From the NCBI GenBank assembly GCA_947044405.1, contig CAMRHE010000506.1, positions 1,050,001 to 1,114,000 of the forward strand: a DNA stretch of 64,000 bases, in the 5' to 3' direction. Made by a program: the position numbers and the translations under genes. Under the pieces are notes generated by a model. It was not told the DNA's origin. It was given only the letters and a program-made list of their open reading frames with translations, and did no database searches. This DNA comes from Leptodactylus fallax. Taxonomy: Eukaryota > Chordata > Amphibia > Anura > Leptodactylidae. Shown here in pieces: positions 45,761-59,319 of the stretch; position 1 is the first letter of the stretch, and the number at the start of each line of letters is the position of its first letter.

Positions 45761-47619
45761 TATCCTTTGTGAAGCAATCCCTTTAATGTGCTCGCTACAA
45801 TAACCTCTTGAGAAGTCCTATGCAATAGAGAATAGTATAGCATCACCACTCCCCTAGGTATATCTCTATGCACTAGGACAGTACTGTCGTGTCCCAATGA
45901 CAAGGGGAATGGTAATCTCCAGATGTCAATTTATTTATGCATTTCTAAGAGGAATAACAGAGCATTGGCACAGTACAGTGCAAGGAAAGATACTCATTTA
46001 CTTTTATGTAGAATAAAGGTATTATTTGGTAAAACAGACTTGTCAGGAGAGCAGATAGTTCCCTAACAGCAGAGTCCAGGGACCATGGCGGCAGATCATG
46101 TTGTATTTGTTATCATGGAGCACACCCATGGAAAGGTCATGTGTACACAGCGTTCTATACACACAGTCTTCATCTCTGGACACCCCATATAAATGAACTA
46201 ATGCATACCTGTAGCCATGGTCCTGATAACTGCTCTCAGGGGTGAAATTGCTGAACTTAGTGTTCTCACTGCACTGAATCTGGATAGACCTATTTTATGG
46301 CGGTTGTCCAGTCTTTTCCGTTCAGTGTAAATTTAACACTTTATACGGAAACTTCTTCAAATTTCCATTACACTTTATATGTCAGTTCTTGCACTTTTTG
46401 GAGATCTCTGCAGCCTGATGGTGAATAGCAGCATTCACCTATAGGAAAGTATGGACACACACCTTAACCATTTTGGGTCATTTGCATGGGAAGGTTAAAC
46501 CTTGGTCCCAAATACACCTGTAGCTATGATGAGGAGCGCAGTGTTAGTGGAGTGAATGCGCCACAACTTGGCATGGCATAGTATGGTTTATTTGTTATGT
46601 TGTATCATGTGATGTGATGTGATGTACTTGAGCTATGGTGAATGCTTGTGTCACTTTAAAGGGTGCAGGTCATAGCGCAGTCAGTGCTCTAGTGTTAGTC
46701 TTCTGGAAGCTGTATCACACAAAGACTCCAAAATTTGTCTCATGAGTTGCACCACAGGGAAAGTTGTTGCTCTCCCGTGGTGTGACGTCAGATGTTGCCC
46801 AGTTTACCCAGCGTGGGAATGGCTCCCAATTTAAGGGTCCATTGCTGTGCTCTCGGTGAGTGGGTCAGCTTGGAGGACATCCTATAAGGAGGACATCCTA
46901 TAAGGAGAACTTGTAGGAACTTCCTACTGGCCACAAGAATGCCATCTGTTTTTGCAAACAGGACAAACACAACCTGGAACTTTCAACCCCTTTTCTATCT
47001 GTTTTGCCACTGAAGAATAGCATATTCTGTACTGTCATCACCTACCTCAGCAAAGACGACTTCATGTGACCTGCAGACATTGCTTCTCATGAAGAGAAGG
47101 TCAGGGTCGGCCGCAGAGGAGCAGCCACATTGACACCTCTGTTTTAATTTACTAATATAGACATGTCAGTAGGGATGACAGATCCTCTTTAAGCTTTATG
47201 GACCTATAACCAGAAAACCCTACAAGTATAATTTCGGTAGAATTAGATGACAGCAGTATTTGGTGACTTTGATTTCTAGTCTTCTCATATAAGAGTAACG
47301 TAAAATAAGAGAGAAGTCTAGGAACCAGACAGAGACATTAAGTGACAACCATGCCTACAGACATTTTCCAGGATAGAAAAGTTATAATCCTTTAGAAACA
47401 CAGACATATTTTGAGTGACACCATAATCCCCTGTAACAATAGTCTTGGTCTGTGTTTATACTCGTAGAAATGTGATCCTCATTGTAGCCTGATTTAGGAA
47501 ATGCTCCATAATATCACCAGTATTAGAGCCCCATGTATGTGGAGCTATTCCAGGCATTGTATGCTCTGTTTATATATGAACATATTATAGCAGTAGGTTA
47601 CTAGTATACTAGGGCGGAC
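45761..47619. other. Non-coding stretch
   Basis: No recognised gene. A short GTGAT tandem at 46606-46622. The part 46870-46910 has a 22-bp direct duplication (GGAGGACATCCTATAAGGA repeated). An AGGGATGACAGATCCTCTTTAA end at 47171-47192 is a MITE-type terminus. Confidence 0.4.
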
Positions 47620-47930
47620 ATATACATTATTTATGGAGTTTTCCAGGATGAGGACACTGATGGTCTATCCAATATCAGAATGGTGGGGTCCAGGTCTCAG
47701 CTCATTCACATATCAGCTGTTTGAAAGGGCTTCAGTTGAATGGGATGAAGCTGCAATACCCTGCACCACCACTGCGAGGAAGATGGCATGCAGGGAGATG
47801 GTGCCAGGTAAACAGTGAAGACGCTACAGTGCATTGGTGCTGATCGTCGGAGCCCACCAATCTGATACTGAAGGCCTATCCTAAGGGTAGGTCATCAATA
47901 TCCTGAGCCTGGAGCCCCCCTTTAAACTGA
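47620..47930. repeat. Dispersed repeat related to 24186-24450
   Basis: Blocks GATGGTCTATCCAATATCAG, GGTGGGGTCCAGGTCTCAGC, ACATATCAGCTGTTTGAAAG, and an end CCTAAGGGTAGGTCATCAAT then AGCCCCCCTTTAA. The ends are imperfect inverted copies. Confidence 0.55.
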
Positions 47931-47959
47931 TCATGTTGGTAAACAGTACGAAGACGATA

Positions 47960-48180
47960 ATTTTTATTATTTATTTAATTATCTTGTCTATATAGCACCA
48001 GCATACTCTGCAGTGCTTTAAATACATTGTCATCACTCACTGTCGCCAGTAGGGCAAACAATCTAATTTCCCTATCAGTATGTCTTTGGAGTGTGTGAAG
48101 AAACAGGAGTACCCAGAGAAAACCCACAAAAACACTGGGAGAACATACAGACTCCATGGAGATGCTGATCCCGTGCTCCA
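47960..48180 (-). repeat. SINE copy, minus strand, diverged
   Basis: Read on the minus strand: TGGGTTTTCTCTGGGTACTC, GACATACTGATAGGGAAATT, AAAGCACTGCAGAGTATGCT, GGTGCTATATAGACAAG and an AATAAATAAT end. Same family as 25245-25497; the tRNA-like head is missing or too diverged to see. Confidence 0.7.
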
Positions 48181-48191
48181 AGACAACAGTG

Positions 48192-48538
48192 TTAAGAGAG
48201 TTATCCGTGAGTTATAGAAAACTCAAGAGCATCGGGGGTGGGTGTAAAAAAAAAAAGAGGGGGATTGTTGGTCTGACAGAGGAGAGGCTCACATTACCCC
48301 TGTGACCAATCAGAGACCAATCAGCTGTCTCTGGTAAGGAACCGGTGATGTATGTGAGTGATGTCACAAGTCACTCTCCAACGGTCACGTGAGCCTCCTG
48401 TTTCTGGTCCAAAGAGCCCCAGAATGTGAGGGAAAGGGGACCACAACCATATAACAGAGCTCTGGAGACACTTCCTTTAGTTTTATACCCACCAGGACCC
48501 CTCCTGAGTTTTCTGTTATTGATACACAACCTCTTTAA
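48192..48538. mobile_element. TTAA-flanked palindromic MITE, second copy of the 1-360 family
   Basis: TTAA at 48192-48195 and 48535-48538. Inverted arms: TATAGAAAACTCAAGAG... on the left and ...CTCCTGAGTTTTCTGTTATT on the right. It shares GGTAAGGAACCGGTGATGTA and TGTGAGTGATGTCAC with the reverse complement of 120-180. Non-coding. Confidence 0.8.
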
Positions 48539-49112
48539 GCACTACGCCACCATGCAAGCTCCATAGACAAACATAGGTAACAGTATGGGCCATACTGAAA
48601 AGCTCAGCAGCCTTACAAGGATTCTCTCGGGTCCAAAATGCCTCCAAAACCAAAAATAGTGCCATGCAAGGGCTTTTCACAGGACAGAAACATACCTTTA
48701 GCTATGTGTAATGTTGACCTCATCCATAACGTGACTGCCCCATTACACTTACAGTACTGACTTGTCTGACCTGAAACAAGTCTATTTCCCAAATAACCTG
48801 CACATCTGGCCCCACTGCCAAGGACAGCCATTACTCCTAATCTTTATTACTACCATTTATCAATTGCATGCAGAGGGGTGAAGTGATGGAAACTTCTGCT
48901 GAAGATGATGTGCAAACATTTTCCTACTTGTCTCTTTGACCCTCATTACTATATGTTTAGTATATATACAAAAACAGAATGTTCTAGCCCCCATCCTAAT
49001 AGACACGCTTTTACAAGATCACTACATTTTGATGAGTTTATCAGATGCTAGGAAACACTGTATATTGAATTACAGCATGTGCCAAGTATCTATGGTATAT
49101 ATAAACAGAATA
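48539..49112. other. Non-coding, with a block repeated at 51084-51240
   Basis: The segment 48554-48705 (CATAGACAAACATAGGTAAC, GGGCTTTTCACAGGA, CAGAAACATACCT) recurs in the same orientation at 51084-51240. The remainder is unassigned. Confidence 0.5.
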
Positions 49113-50751
<1,639 letters not shown>

Positions 50752-50753
50752 TA

Positions 50754-52026
50754 TGACAAAAAGTATGTGGACTCCCTTCCTAATCTTAGAGTCCAGGTGC
50801 TTTAGCTACATCCAATGCAAATAGATGCATAACATTAAGAACAGTTTTTGTTTTTGGATAAAGAGCTATTTTACATAACTTGCCCCAGATCACCGTCAAA
50901 GGCCTCTTGCCCTCCCAACCAGTACTCTATTCTGCACTGCTGAGGGACATACACCCCCAAACAGCTGTGTGGTTTGGCTTACATCTTAGTCATGTTACAA
51001 GACCTGTTAAAGGGTTGGACGTGGACCTATAGGTGAGGCTAGAGAGGCACAGCTTTCTTTTAAGACAACTAACTTAAGCACACATCCATGAAATCTTCAT
51101 AGGCAAACATAGGTAGGAGTATGGGTCATACTGATAAGTTCAGCAACCTTAGAAGGAGTCTGTCAGATCCAAAATGACTTCCAAAACCAATAATAGTACT
51201 ACATAGGGGCTTTTCATAGGAGCAGAAACAAACCTGTGGCCACAAACTGATGAAACAATGGAGAGATAACAATCTTTTTATGGATAGGCAAATGAACCTG
51301 CAAGTGAAGCAGGGGAGGGCCTGATCTACCAGATTTTCCTATAGAAATTTTGCAATTCATATGTTGCTTTTCAGAATCTCCTGATGTTCTATCTAAAAAT
51401 TTGTCTAGTATGCCATAAGTACCAGGACACTACAGGATACAACAGTCATCTCTTTTCAGTGCTGAAGTCATGCAAAGAGTTTAATGTCTGTATGTCTTCT
51501 CTCCACCATGCCCCGAACTCCACGCTCTCAAAAGTTAGGCAATGTACTATTAAGTAGAAGTGTTTGACATGGATAGTTCATGGGCCTATATCTTCTGTGG
51601 GCACCTGCAAATTAGCCACTATTGTCTATTCCTATATTCAGTGCCCCACATAAATACATTGCAGTTTCTTCTAGTAAAAATCCACTCTATTGCCAGCAGT
51701 TCTTTCTATTTCTGCAAGTCATTCTGTGTCTCACAGATTTGTACAACTCAACATTAGTTTCTACCTTTATTGCAGCTGCCTGACATTGACCTCTCAATTG
51801 CACAAAATCATGTAAAATATTTCTATGTCCAACAATCATTCAAATGAGTTTGATGATGGATTACGGTATCATGAACACTTCGCCCCTCCCTGAGGTCAGT
51901 CATTTTTCTTGTATAATGATGAGGATGAGTCACGTTTTCCATCAGACGAGCAAAGAAAAAGTATAAGAGCGTTCAAAAGACGAAAACTCGTTTTGCATCT
52001 ATAAGTGAAATAGGTCAGATATAGCA
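50754..52026. other. Non-coding stretch
   Basis: Contains the second copy (51084-51240) of the block at 48554-48705. No gene. Confidence 0.45.
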
Positions 52027-52355
52027 GGGGGAATTTATCAACCCATGTACGCCAGTTCTGGCGCAGATCGGTGTAATTGTGGCATATATTTGGTGCATGG
52101 CCCTTTCTTGCTACAAAGATGCACCACATCCCTCGATCTGTGTCTAGTTTGCCAGTTTTTGCAAATTGGGCAGAGAGGGGCAAACCAAGGCGATGAAGTT
52201 CTGGCCCGACAAATTTATTATAACTCGATCTGGAAAACTGGCATGAGTTACACAGGATCGTAAGTGGTCTAGCTTCTCCTTCTGAAACGCCTCATGTCAG
52301 TCACGGACTTGATTAAGAATGGCGTGGGAAACACCAATTTTAATAAATTCCCCCC
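52027..52355. mobile_element. MITE with GGGGGAATTTAT ends
   Basis: Left GGGGGAATTTATCAA, right TTAATAAATTCCCCCC, inverted. The inside has ACTGGCATGAGTTACAC and CTGGCGCAG blocks shared with 45430-45760 and 52440-52830. Non-coding; the short ORFs inside are accidental. Confidence 0.65.
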
Positions 52356-52439
52356 ATTGTATGCATATGTGAGACCAGGCTCCTGGTTGGTTAGAACCAC
52401 TAAATAGGAATCCCCATTAATTTGGGATAGTCAATATCA

Positions 52440-52830
52440 GTCGACTCATGCATACTATGGAGGAAATCTATTAGAACTGGCATTTCCTACATCAGTATTA
52501 ATAAAGTCACCGACTGGCATGAGGCACACGTGAATTTTTAAGAGACTGCAGCTCTCTCGTGCACCAAAATTGTGATCTACACCATTCAGGACCTGATGTA
52601 GACTTCAGGTATAACTCACACCGGTTTTCTGGCGTGAGTTATAATAAATTTGTCAGGCCAAGGTGTCCACACCACGACTTACCTTGCTCTGCCCACTTAG
52701 GCAAAAACTGACAAGCAAGAAAAAACAATGTTGGTGCATCATTGGTGCAAGAAAGAGCTGTCCACCAAAGATGGGCCACATTAATACCCAAACTGGCGTA
52801 GATGGTTTCGTAAATTCCCCTTATATGTTC
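52440..52830. repeat. Related AACTGGCAT...TTCTGGCGTGAG repeat
   Basis: Blocks ACTATGGAGGAAATCTATTA, GGCATGAGGCACACG, TATAACTCACACCGG and GGCGTGAGTTATAATAAATT. Same family group as 52027-52355, arranged as its neighbour. Confidence 0.5.
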
Positions 52831-55310
52831 ACATTATTGTTAGTATGATGTAGCACCAAAAAAAATCTTGCTAATGTTCTGAGAAGAAAATCAACAAGTG
52901 AATGATCTAAAACTGTCCGCTTTCCTAAATCTATTCCACATTCCCAGGTGGGGGACCCTGTCACAGTTCAGTTATCCTATTAATATGTTACAAGCACATA
53001 GGAATTCCAGATGGCGCAAACAGGTGGGGAGACATAACAAGAACCCTTGTGTGTACATCTGAAACAAGTAAGTGGCACAAGAGGAGCTACAATGACTAAG
53101 CCTAAAAATAGCCCAAGTTCTTAAAGTAGATGTAAATATAAAAACCATGACAACTTTGCACTATAGCAGTAGCTCTGGAGAGATACTGGTCCTCATTGAA
53201 GAGATCCATTTGTTGTATGGAGAGCTAATTACAGCAGGCAATGCTCTATGGGAAAAAGTATGCAAATGAGCTTTCCTCCAGAGGAAGGAAAAGTCTCATG
53301 TTAGCCAATGGGCATTTAGTTTGGCTAATATGAGACACACTGTAGTTTTGCGACTGGGGGCAGAAAAAATCTGCATATATTATACTGGTTGTTAGGCTAG
53401 GTTGTCATAGGACCGCATGACCCTCGCAGTTCTACTATGGCAAAAAGTTCACTATATATCTAAGGGACTGATTTATCATGGCTTGTGCTCCAGAAAACTG
53501 GCATATAAACCCACATAAACACATTTTTTTTTCTTGTAAGTCAGTATTTTTGTCCAAAAATACCTGTCACCTTTTAATTTTTGCACCCCACATGTCACTT
53601 TCCTCAAAGTGGGCATGGCACCATCTGATTTGTTATCATTTCAATTAGGTGTAGCAGGTTTAGGTTTAAAGGAAACCCTTTTATTTGTTTATAGAAGAAA
53701 AGGACAATGTTGGGCCTGTAGGTAGGAGAGGTAACTAAGCAGAAGCCGCATATCTTGCCTATGAGGGTGTATTATAATCCCCAAAAGCAGTAGTGTTTGC
53801 GCCAGTCCTACAGAAATATATGGCTGGCAAAAGGCAGCGAAGCATCTTACTGCTCCGCAGAGCACACAGCACTTGACAGCAGCTCCACGCTTTCCAGCAT
53901 TAATCACAGCGATCAGGACAGTAGCAGAGAGAGTTACATGTGAGCGCCCTCTGCTGGCTGCTTAACGTTCTGTTGATCAGTGACTGAACAACAGAAGTGC
54001 AGGAAACAGCAGGGTAAACTTGAAATGACTTTTATTGGGGAAAAAGAAGCTAGGGCTTTGTGGCTGCAACTTTTTGGGGAACAACTATCATTAATCAGGG
54101 CACTGTGCTTATTATTTATGAGGACCATTAAGGCTGGTATGCATTGGGGAAATGCAGATGGTATTCATGAGAGGCATTGTGGCAAGTACTCACGGGGAAC
54201 ACTGTGGCTGGCACAGAAGGGGGGAATTGGAGCTAGTCGTGGATCCAATATGTGGTGCTGCCTCGACTTCGGGAGTGTTAGCTGTGAAGCCCATCACAGG
54301 TAACACACCCCAAGCTTTGGCCTTTTCGGGTGTTGCATTTTTGAAGGCTAACTATGCTTCTCCTATGTGCAAACCCCTGATTTGATATGGATGCAGCAGG
54401 TGGTGCCTCACACTAACAGTATCATGAGGCAGCGCCACCTACTGGATCCACAGCATACCAGGCAGCACATGATTTTACCCACTCCATTCCAGCATCTACC
54501 CTGCTAGTACATCACCAGTACCCAACATGTGACAACTGAAGCCAGGGATTGGCCACAGCAGTCTCCCAATGCCAGAACCTGGGGTAGATATGTTTCTATT
54601 TTTCATTTTATCCTCCAGCCCCTCTGAGTTTTTCAGATTGCCTGGAAAACCCCTTTAAATTACCTTTAGTATGAATTTCTACTTACCATTGAAAATATGA
54701 CGCATATTCTCCTTCTGAATACCAGGTCATGGAACATTTTGAGGAGTGGATTGAAGCTGGGTGAAAAGCTATACATCATCAGGTGACAATGTGTGCAATC
54801 CACTTTATTAATACGGCAATGCAGGCAGTGCGAGACGTACCTGTCAAGAGAAGACCATGTCCATCAACACAAGAAGATACAATTTAGCTACATTATTCCT
54901 GGCACAATTCCAGATATACCGGGACAAAGGCGAGTTATTCTAGCTAATATTTGCACAACACAATGTGAAGCCTTCATGGTAGCTGAAGGGATGGAAATGT
55001 GTAAAAGTAAATGATGACAAGAGCTATTTACACAGAAAAATATCAATCTGCTACATGATCAGAAAGTAACACAAAGAGACATTCGAGAAAAGTAACATAT
55101 GGACTGGGTAAGTGTATGGACTGCTCATTGTCACATCCACCATAGACGTAATTGTCAGGACAGAGGCTTGTGTGAAAGGACAATGTGAGGAATGTATAAT
55201 TCGAGGAATACAAGAAGTGACCTCATATCAGAAAGTATTAGGCACATAAATTAGTAGTGTTATTTATGATTAGATTTTGAACAATAATTACAGTTGTTCA
55301 GGGAGAAGGT
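52831..55310. other. Non-coding stretch with weak repeats
   Basis: The part 53190-53400 resembles the GAGATCCA(T/G)TT...TTTGTATGGAG repeat at 19830-19960. The part 54630-54660 ends GGAAAACCCCTTTAAA (MITE terminus). The 107-codon plus-strand ORF at 53980-54303 and others here lack signatures. Confidence 0.4.
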
Positions 55311-56005
55311 ACACAGTGATGTCACAGTACAGGGATAATACACACAGTGATGTCACAGTACAGGAATAATATACACAGTGATGTCACAGTACAGGGATAA
55401 TAAACACAGTGATATATACATACATTTTATTTATATAGCGCCAACATACAGTATTCCTCAGCACTGTACAATTTATAGGGTTCAAGTACAGACAAAAAAG
55501 ACACATTACAAATAAATAGTCAATTCACACAATGGGACTGAGGGCCCTGCTTGCAAGAGCTTACAATCTATGAAGTGATGTCACAGTACAGGAGTAATAT
55601 ACACAGTGATGTCACAGTGCAGGAATAATATACACAGTGATGTCACAGTACAGGGATAATGCGCACACAGTGATGTCACATTACAGAGATTATGCACACA
55701 GTGATGTCACAGTACAGGAATAATAAACATAGTGATGGCACAGTACAGAGATAATGTATACAGTGATGTCACAGTACAGAGATAATGTACACAGTGATGT
55801 CACAGTACAGAGATTATACACACAGTGATGTCACAGTACAGGGATAATGTACACAGAGATGTCACAGTACAGAGACAATGTACACAGTTATGTCACAGTA
55901 CAGAGATAATGTACACACTGATGTCACAGTACAGAGATAATGTACACACTGATGTCACAGTATAGGGATAGCGTAAACAGTGATGTGACAGTACAAGGAT
56001 AATCT
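55311..56005. repeat. 31-bp satellite, interrupted by a LINE tail
   Basis: Unit GATGTCACAGTACAGGGATA plus ATACACACAGT. About four copies at 55311-55425 and about 14 at 55575-56005, with 30-31 bp periods and scattered substitutions (AGAGATAATG variants). Nearly every unit carries GTGATGTCAC. There are no spacers between units, so it is not a CRISPR array. Confidence 0.9.
55420..55575 (-). mobile_element. L2-type LINE 3' tail inserted in satellite
   Basis: Minus strand: TAGATTGTAAGCTCTTGCAA then GCAGGGCCCTCAGTCCCATT, ATTTGTAATGTGTC, TTGTACAGTGCTGAGGAATA, TTGGCGCTATATAAATAAAA. The AAGCTCTTG(C)..GCAGGGCCCTC and GGCGCTATATAAATAAA blocks match the 3' UTR of the L2 at 33140-33302. AGTGAT occurs at both junctions and may be the target duplication. 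Confidence 0.8.
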
Positions 56006-56204
56006 ACATAGGAACAATGTTAAAAGAACTATGGCAAATATGTAATAATACACATAGCAAGGGTGATCATGATGGAGCCTCTATAGTCAATGCTAAGTGC
56101 ACCTTATGTCTGAGTGACTTGGGCTCCAAAGCAGCTCATATGCCCACTGGTGATGGCTATTGATGGTGTCTATCGGTTGGCTGCCATTGTTTGTAGTAGT
56201 ATAA
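56006..56204. other. Unassigned non-coding stretch
   Basis: Nothing recognisable. Confidence 0.4.
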
Positions 56205-56830
56205 TGTTGTACCGTGTTAGCCATTGAGAGTAGTGGAAGAGTGAAGAAATCAGGCGATACCTTTTAGAGGCTGAGTATATTTATAAGTAAGCTTTCAGGA
56301 GTACTAGCTAGCTCCCTTCATCAGACATGGTGTGATACAAGAACTGAAAATTCACAGATTTTTATACACATGGTCTTCAAAGCATTTTAGAGTTCTTAAA
56401 AAAAGCCAAAACAAAATGCAATCTAAGTAGAGAAGTTATTTACAACAGGTCAAAAAACAATCTGGAAAGTTGTGGTGCGTGACAGAGGGATCTGTTATCT
56501 GTTTGCTATCAGGAGGTGATTTGTGACCCTCACAGGTCATACATAGTGTGACATGAAGCTGGCATGACTATTAAGTCCAAATTGCAGAGTTTGAAATTTT
56601 TCCATAAACTTGTATTCTGATTCTTTCCTTTTTTCCTGCGTCTTAAAATGTCCCATTAAAACCACAACCCGCAAATCTTCAATAGAGTGGTTTTCTGCGG
56701 AGAAATGTGCGGCCACTGGGAGATCGGTTCTGTTGTTATTAATGCTGGATCACGCACCACAACTTTCCAGATTGTTTGTAGTGGTAGTGATACTCACCTA
56801 CAGCTCAGGTGACCGCCTCAGTGAAGTATG
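56205..56830 (-). mobile_element. Penelope-like element, 3' portion
   Basis: Minus orientation. The 3' end (56205-56240) reads GGTACAACATTATACTACTA; upstream come CTTCACTCTTCCACTACT, GGTATCGCCTGATTTC, CTCCTGAAAGCTTAC, TCTGATGAAGGGAGCTAGC and then a 3' UTR shared with 20832-21142. Further upstream is the coding end of a GIY-YIG-type domain. The element is 5'-truncated; the reverse transcriptase is not recognisable beyond 56830, although a 69-codon minus ORF follows at 56866-57075. Confidence 0.75.
56537..56746 (-). pseudogene. PLE endonuclease (GIY-YIG) C-terminal remnant
   Basis: Seventy open codons ending at TGA (56537-56539): SINNNRTDLPVAAHFSAENH, then SIEDLRVVVLMGHFKTQEKR and FMEKFQTLQFGLNSHASFM. 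The pattern DLPVA.HF...NHS..DL.V..L followed by E..F...F.TL..GLN matches the last part of the GIY-YIG endonuclease that follows the reverse transcriptase in Penelope-like elements, where it nicks target DNA. The catalytic GIY and YIG strands would lie upstream and are not seen. A stop lies just before this segment in the same frame. Confidence 0.65.
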
Positions 56831-57423
56831 ATTGTCAAACTGCAGTTGAACAGACTTGAGCAAGTTCAAAGGACATTGTGATCAGTCTCTGAACGATATT
56901 CTAGAACCGGCCATTTCTCAAGATACTGACCAAATTTCTGTATTAATGTTGACCCCTGTATAGGACAAAGGCACATTGAATTTACCTTTCCTATAGCTAC
57001 CAAGTCTCTAGGTATCAGTGAAGGAAAGTTCTCAGGAACCTTCCCTCTGGAGGCAACACCTCCTATTAATGCCACCTAGTAATAAACAGCGCAACATAAT
57101 ATATATAATGCATAACACCTATTCAGACAGTGTATCACCCCTTATATTTTTATGGAGACACTAGGTTAATACTCATTAAGGATATCTTTAAGAAATCCAT
57201 GAATTGAGGGTATGATTAAACGTGCCCATTTAAGATAGTGGTTGAATGCTGCCAACTTCCTCGTAAACCACACATGTATGTTTTTAATGGGGAGACCCAA
57301 CCAGGCCCTTCTGGCAGCAGCTTATCTCCTGCAAGGACAAGGAACTGGACATGCTGACATCCAGGTGGTAGTTATCTGACCTTGATGGGTTTGCTAGACA
57401 TTTACCTAATGTGTATGGGCATC
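56831..57423. other. Non-coding stretch
   Basis: The 57290-57370 part (CTTCTGGCAGCAGCTTATCT, CTGGACATGCTGACATCC) matches the dispersed family at 1670-1740. No gene. Confidence 0.4.
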
Positions 57424-57597
57424 TTAAAGGGTTTCTGTGACCAGATCCCAGCATATCAACTCAGGACCATTGCTTCAAAGAGGCTCCTATTTACAGAGGG
57501 AATACGCTGTTTGATTCAGGTGACCCTAACCTATTTATTTGTGAGGCTGGGTTGATATGTTGGGTTCTGGTGATAGACTTCCTTTAAGGGGAGAAAT
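57424..57597. mobile_element. Short TTAA-flanked hairpin MITE
   Basis: TTAA at 57424-57427 and 57594-57597. Arms AGGGTTTCTGTGACCAGATC...CAGCATATCAACTCAG and the inverse CTGGGTTGATATGTTGGGTT...CTGGTGATAGACTTCCT. About 166 bp. Related by end sequence to 9622-9825. Confidence 0.8.
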
Positions 57598-58599
57598 TAT
57601 AGGTCAATAGCGCCATGAGAAGAAAAAAAAATCATACAGTTATATACTCCATATGTTATACCTAGGACTCAGGATCTCGCTGTTCACAATAGATAAATGT
57701 TGTATACCACCAACAACCTAACAGGTATGGATACAGCCAGAAATAGGATAGATTATGCACATATGGATGTCACCTAGAATATTAGTCTAGATAATATCAG
57801 TACTACACAATTCCCCTTCCTAGGTCATTCTCTGTCTTGTAGACATCATTCATAACTTGTACATTATTGCTCCCAGTTTCGTAACATATGTAACCCCGAT
57901 GTGTCAGCTCTGAGATGCAGTATAAGACATTTGGCTACACTTTAAGTCACACACCAGGTTCATATTATAACAAATTCTTTGATTCCAAGAAGTAGAAGGT
58001 TGGCCAGAAGGGGGATATGGTCTAATAACTGAGTTGGTTCCAACCAATTTATTTAGATTTGACTTTACAGTTATGTTTGACCATAGTAGTGTCTCCATCA
58101 AACCTGTAGATATCCAATTCCATCTGCTGCAGATTGTGCATCTTCTTTTCACATTGCTTCTATTGTCCCTGCTCTTTCAATATATAAAGTAGATTGACCT
58201 TTTTTTTTTTTACAATGTATTACAAAATTTGTCAGCCAAATACATCAGCTGGCTTTGGAAACATTGAACTTCCTTTGTTGTAGGTCTCCATTCCAAGAGA
58301 ATTGGTTCAACACATTTCCTGGCTTTTTCTACAAGCTTAATGAACTTCTTTGCGTTCCTATCATTTAAGAACTTTAGACATGTCATAGTGACAAGTCATG
58401 CGTTTGGTCAGTAGTGGTCAAGGGCTCGGATTCCCTCCAATCACGGAGACCAAGGGGCATTGCTGTGCTATTTTGTTTCTGACTGGTTCTGCTCTCTTCA
58501 TAGTCTATGAGAGGAATAGATTAGTCTATGAGTCCAACAAGGGTATATTGTATAGTGCTGAGCTTAGGGCTTCTCCTACTTCATTTCAGCAGGGATTTA
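57598..58599. other. Non-coding stretch without recognised features
   Basis: No gene or clear repeat; a T run at 58199-58211. Confidence 0.45.
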
Positions 58600-58815
58600 A
58601 TTGTTGAGACTTCGTTTATGATTGGCTCTTCTCGGCTATCCTCAAAGAGACGTCTATAAGAAGAGGAGAGAAGTCCGGATGTTGCTAAAATAAAAATGCT
58701 GCAGGACCTGAAAAATAAAGATAGGAGAATAGCCTTTCTAAAGGCTATTCTGACGTACTTTTAATTAAAAACCGATTTTTTTAATGATAGAATCCCTTTA
58801 AAGTAGATCTTTAAA
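58600..58815. repeat. Dispersed repeat with perfect GAATAGCCTTT hairpin
   Basis: A hairpin GAATAGCCTTTCTAAAGGCTATTC lies at 58728-58751 in two 11-base arms. The downstream end GATAGAATCCCTTTAAAG is a MITE-type terminus. Confidence 0.6.
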
Positions 58816-59030
58816 GAAGTCACAGCACACACCTTAAGTGCTGTATCAAACAATATCTTGTATTTATTTTTTTCGCTTTTCTATTGAATATAGGTGATAT
58901 TCAATATTTCACATCACAACACCATATCATATGGTAAACATCTGTATAATATTTGAGATGCAGATCAACAAGTAGTACCTGCAATGTTTTGGCCAATCCA
59001 TGATCTTCGTCTGGCTTGATCTGTGTTAAG
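58816..59030 (-). repeat. Repeat X, inverted copy
   Basis: An inverted copy of 60891-61106: shared blocks include TGCTGTATCAAACAATATCT, CAACACCATATCATATGGTA and TCTGTATAATATTTGAGATG. Read on the minus strand it starts CTTAACACAGATCAAGCCAG and contains GGCCAAAACATTGCAGGTAC, the GATCA..AAACGTTGCAGGTAC block of the other copy. The block resembles PLE 3' UTR motifs, but the class is uncertain. Confidence 0.65.
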
Positions 59031-59051
59031 TATTTAGAGGTAAGAAGGGCG

Positions 59052-59300
59052 TTACTGCCATTTTTACTTGAACTCACTGCCCTGGGCTATCTACATTGGT
59101 ATGTCTACATTCATATAAGCTCCTTTATCTTGACATATACTAGATACATTCTCCCATCAATCTTTGTCAAAATATCAAAAATACCTGACCATAGTGTAAA
59201 AAGAAACTATAATAGGCGAAAGTGGAAAATATAGAGTATTACCATATTCAGTATGGAAGAAGCATTGAAGAGAAGATCAAAGCAGGAATGAGACCACCAA
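59052..59300 (+). repeat. Repeat Y, copy 1
   Basis: Direct repeat of 61363-61620: TTACTTGAACTC(A/G)CTGCCC, TCAATCTTTGTCAAAATATC, AAAAATACCTGAC(C/T)ATAGTG, CCATATTCAGTATGGAAGAA and a final GGAATGAGAC(C/A)ACCAA. Copy 2 has a 10-bp addition near 61447. CATATTCAGTATG is itself close to a palindrome. Confidence 0.8.
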
Positions 59301-59319
59301 CGCCCCCTCCTTTCCTCTA

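Noticed and set aside
53980..54303. 107-codon plus-strand ORF
   Set aside because: Non-ATG-style start and no recognisable motif; not supported as a gene.
55311..56005. Possible CRISPR-like array
   Set aside because: Units are contiguous with no unique spacers, in vertebrate DNA; it is an ordinary satellite.
56610..56831. 73-codon plus-strand ORF
   Set aside because: Antisense to the PLE coding remnant, which explains its openness.
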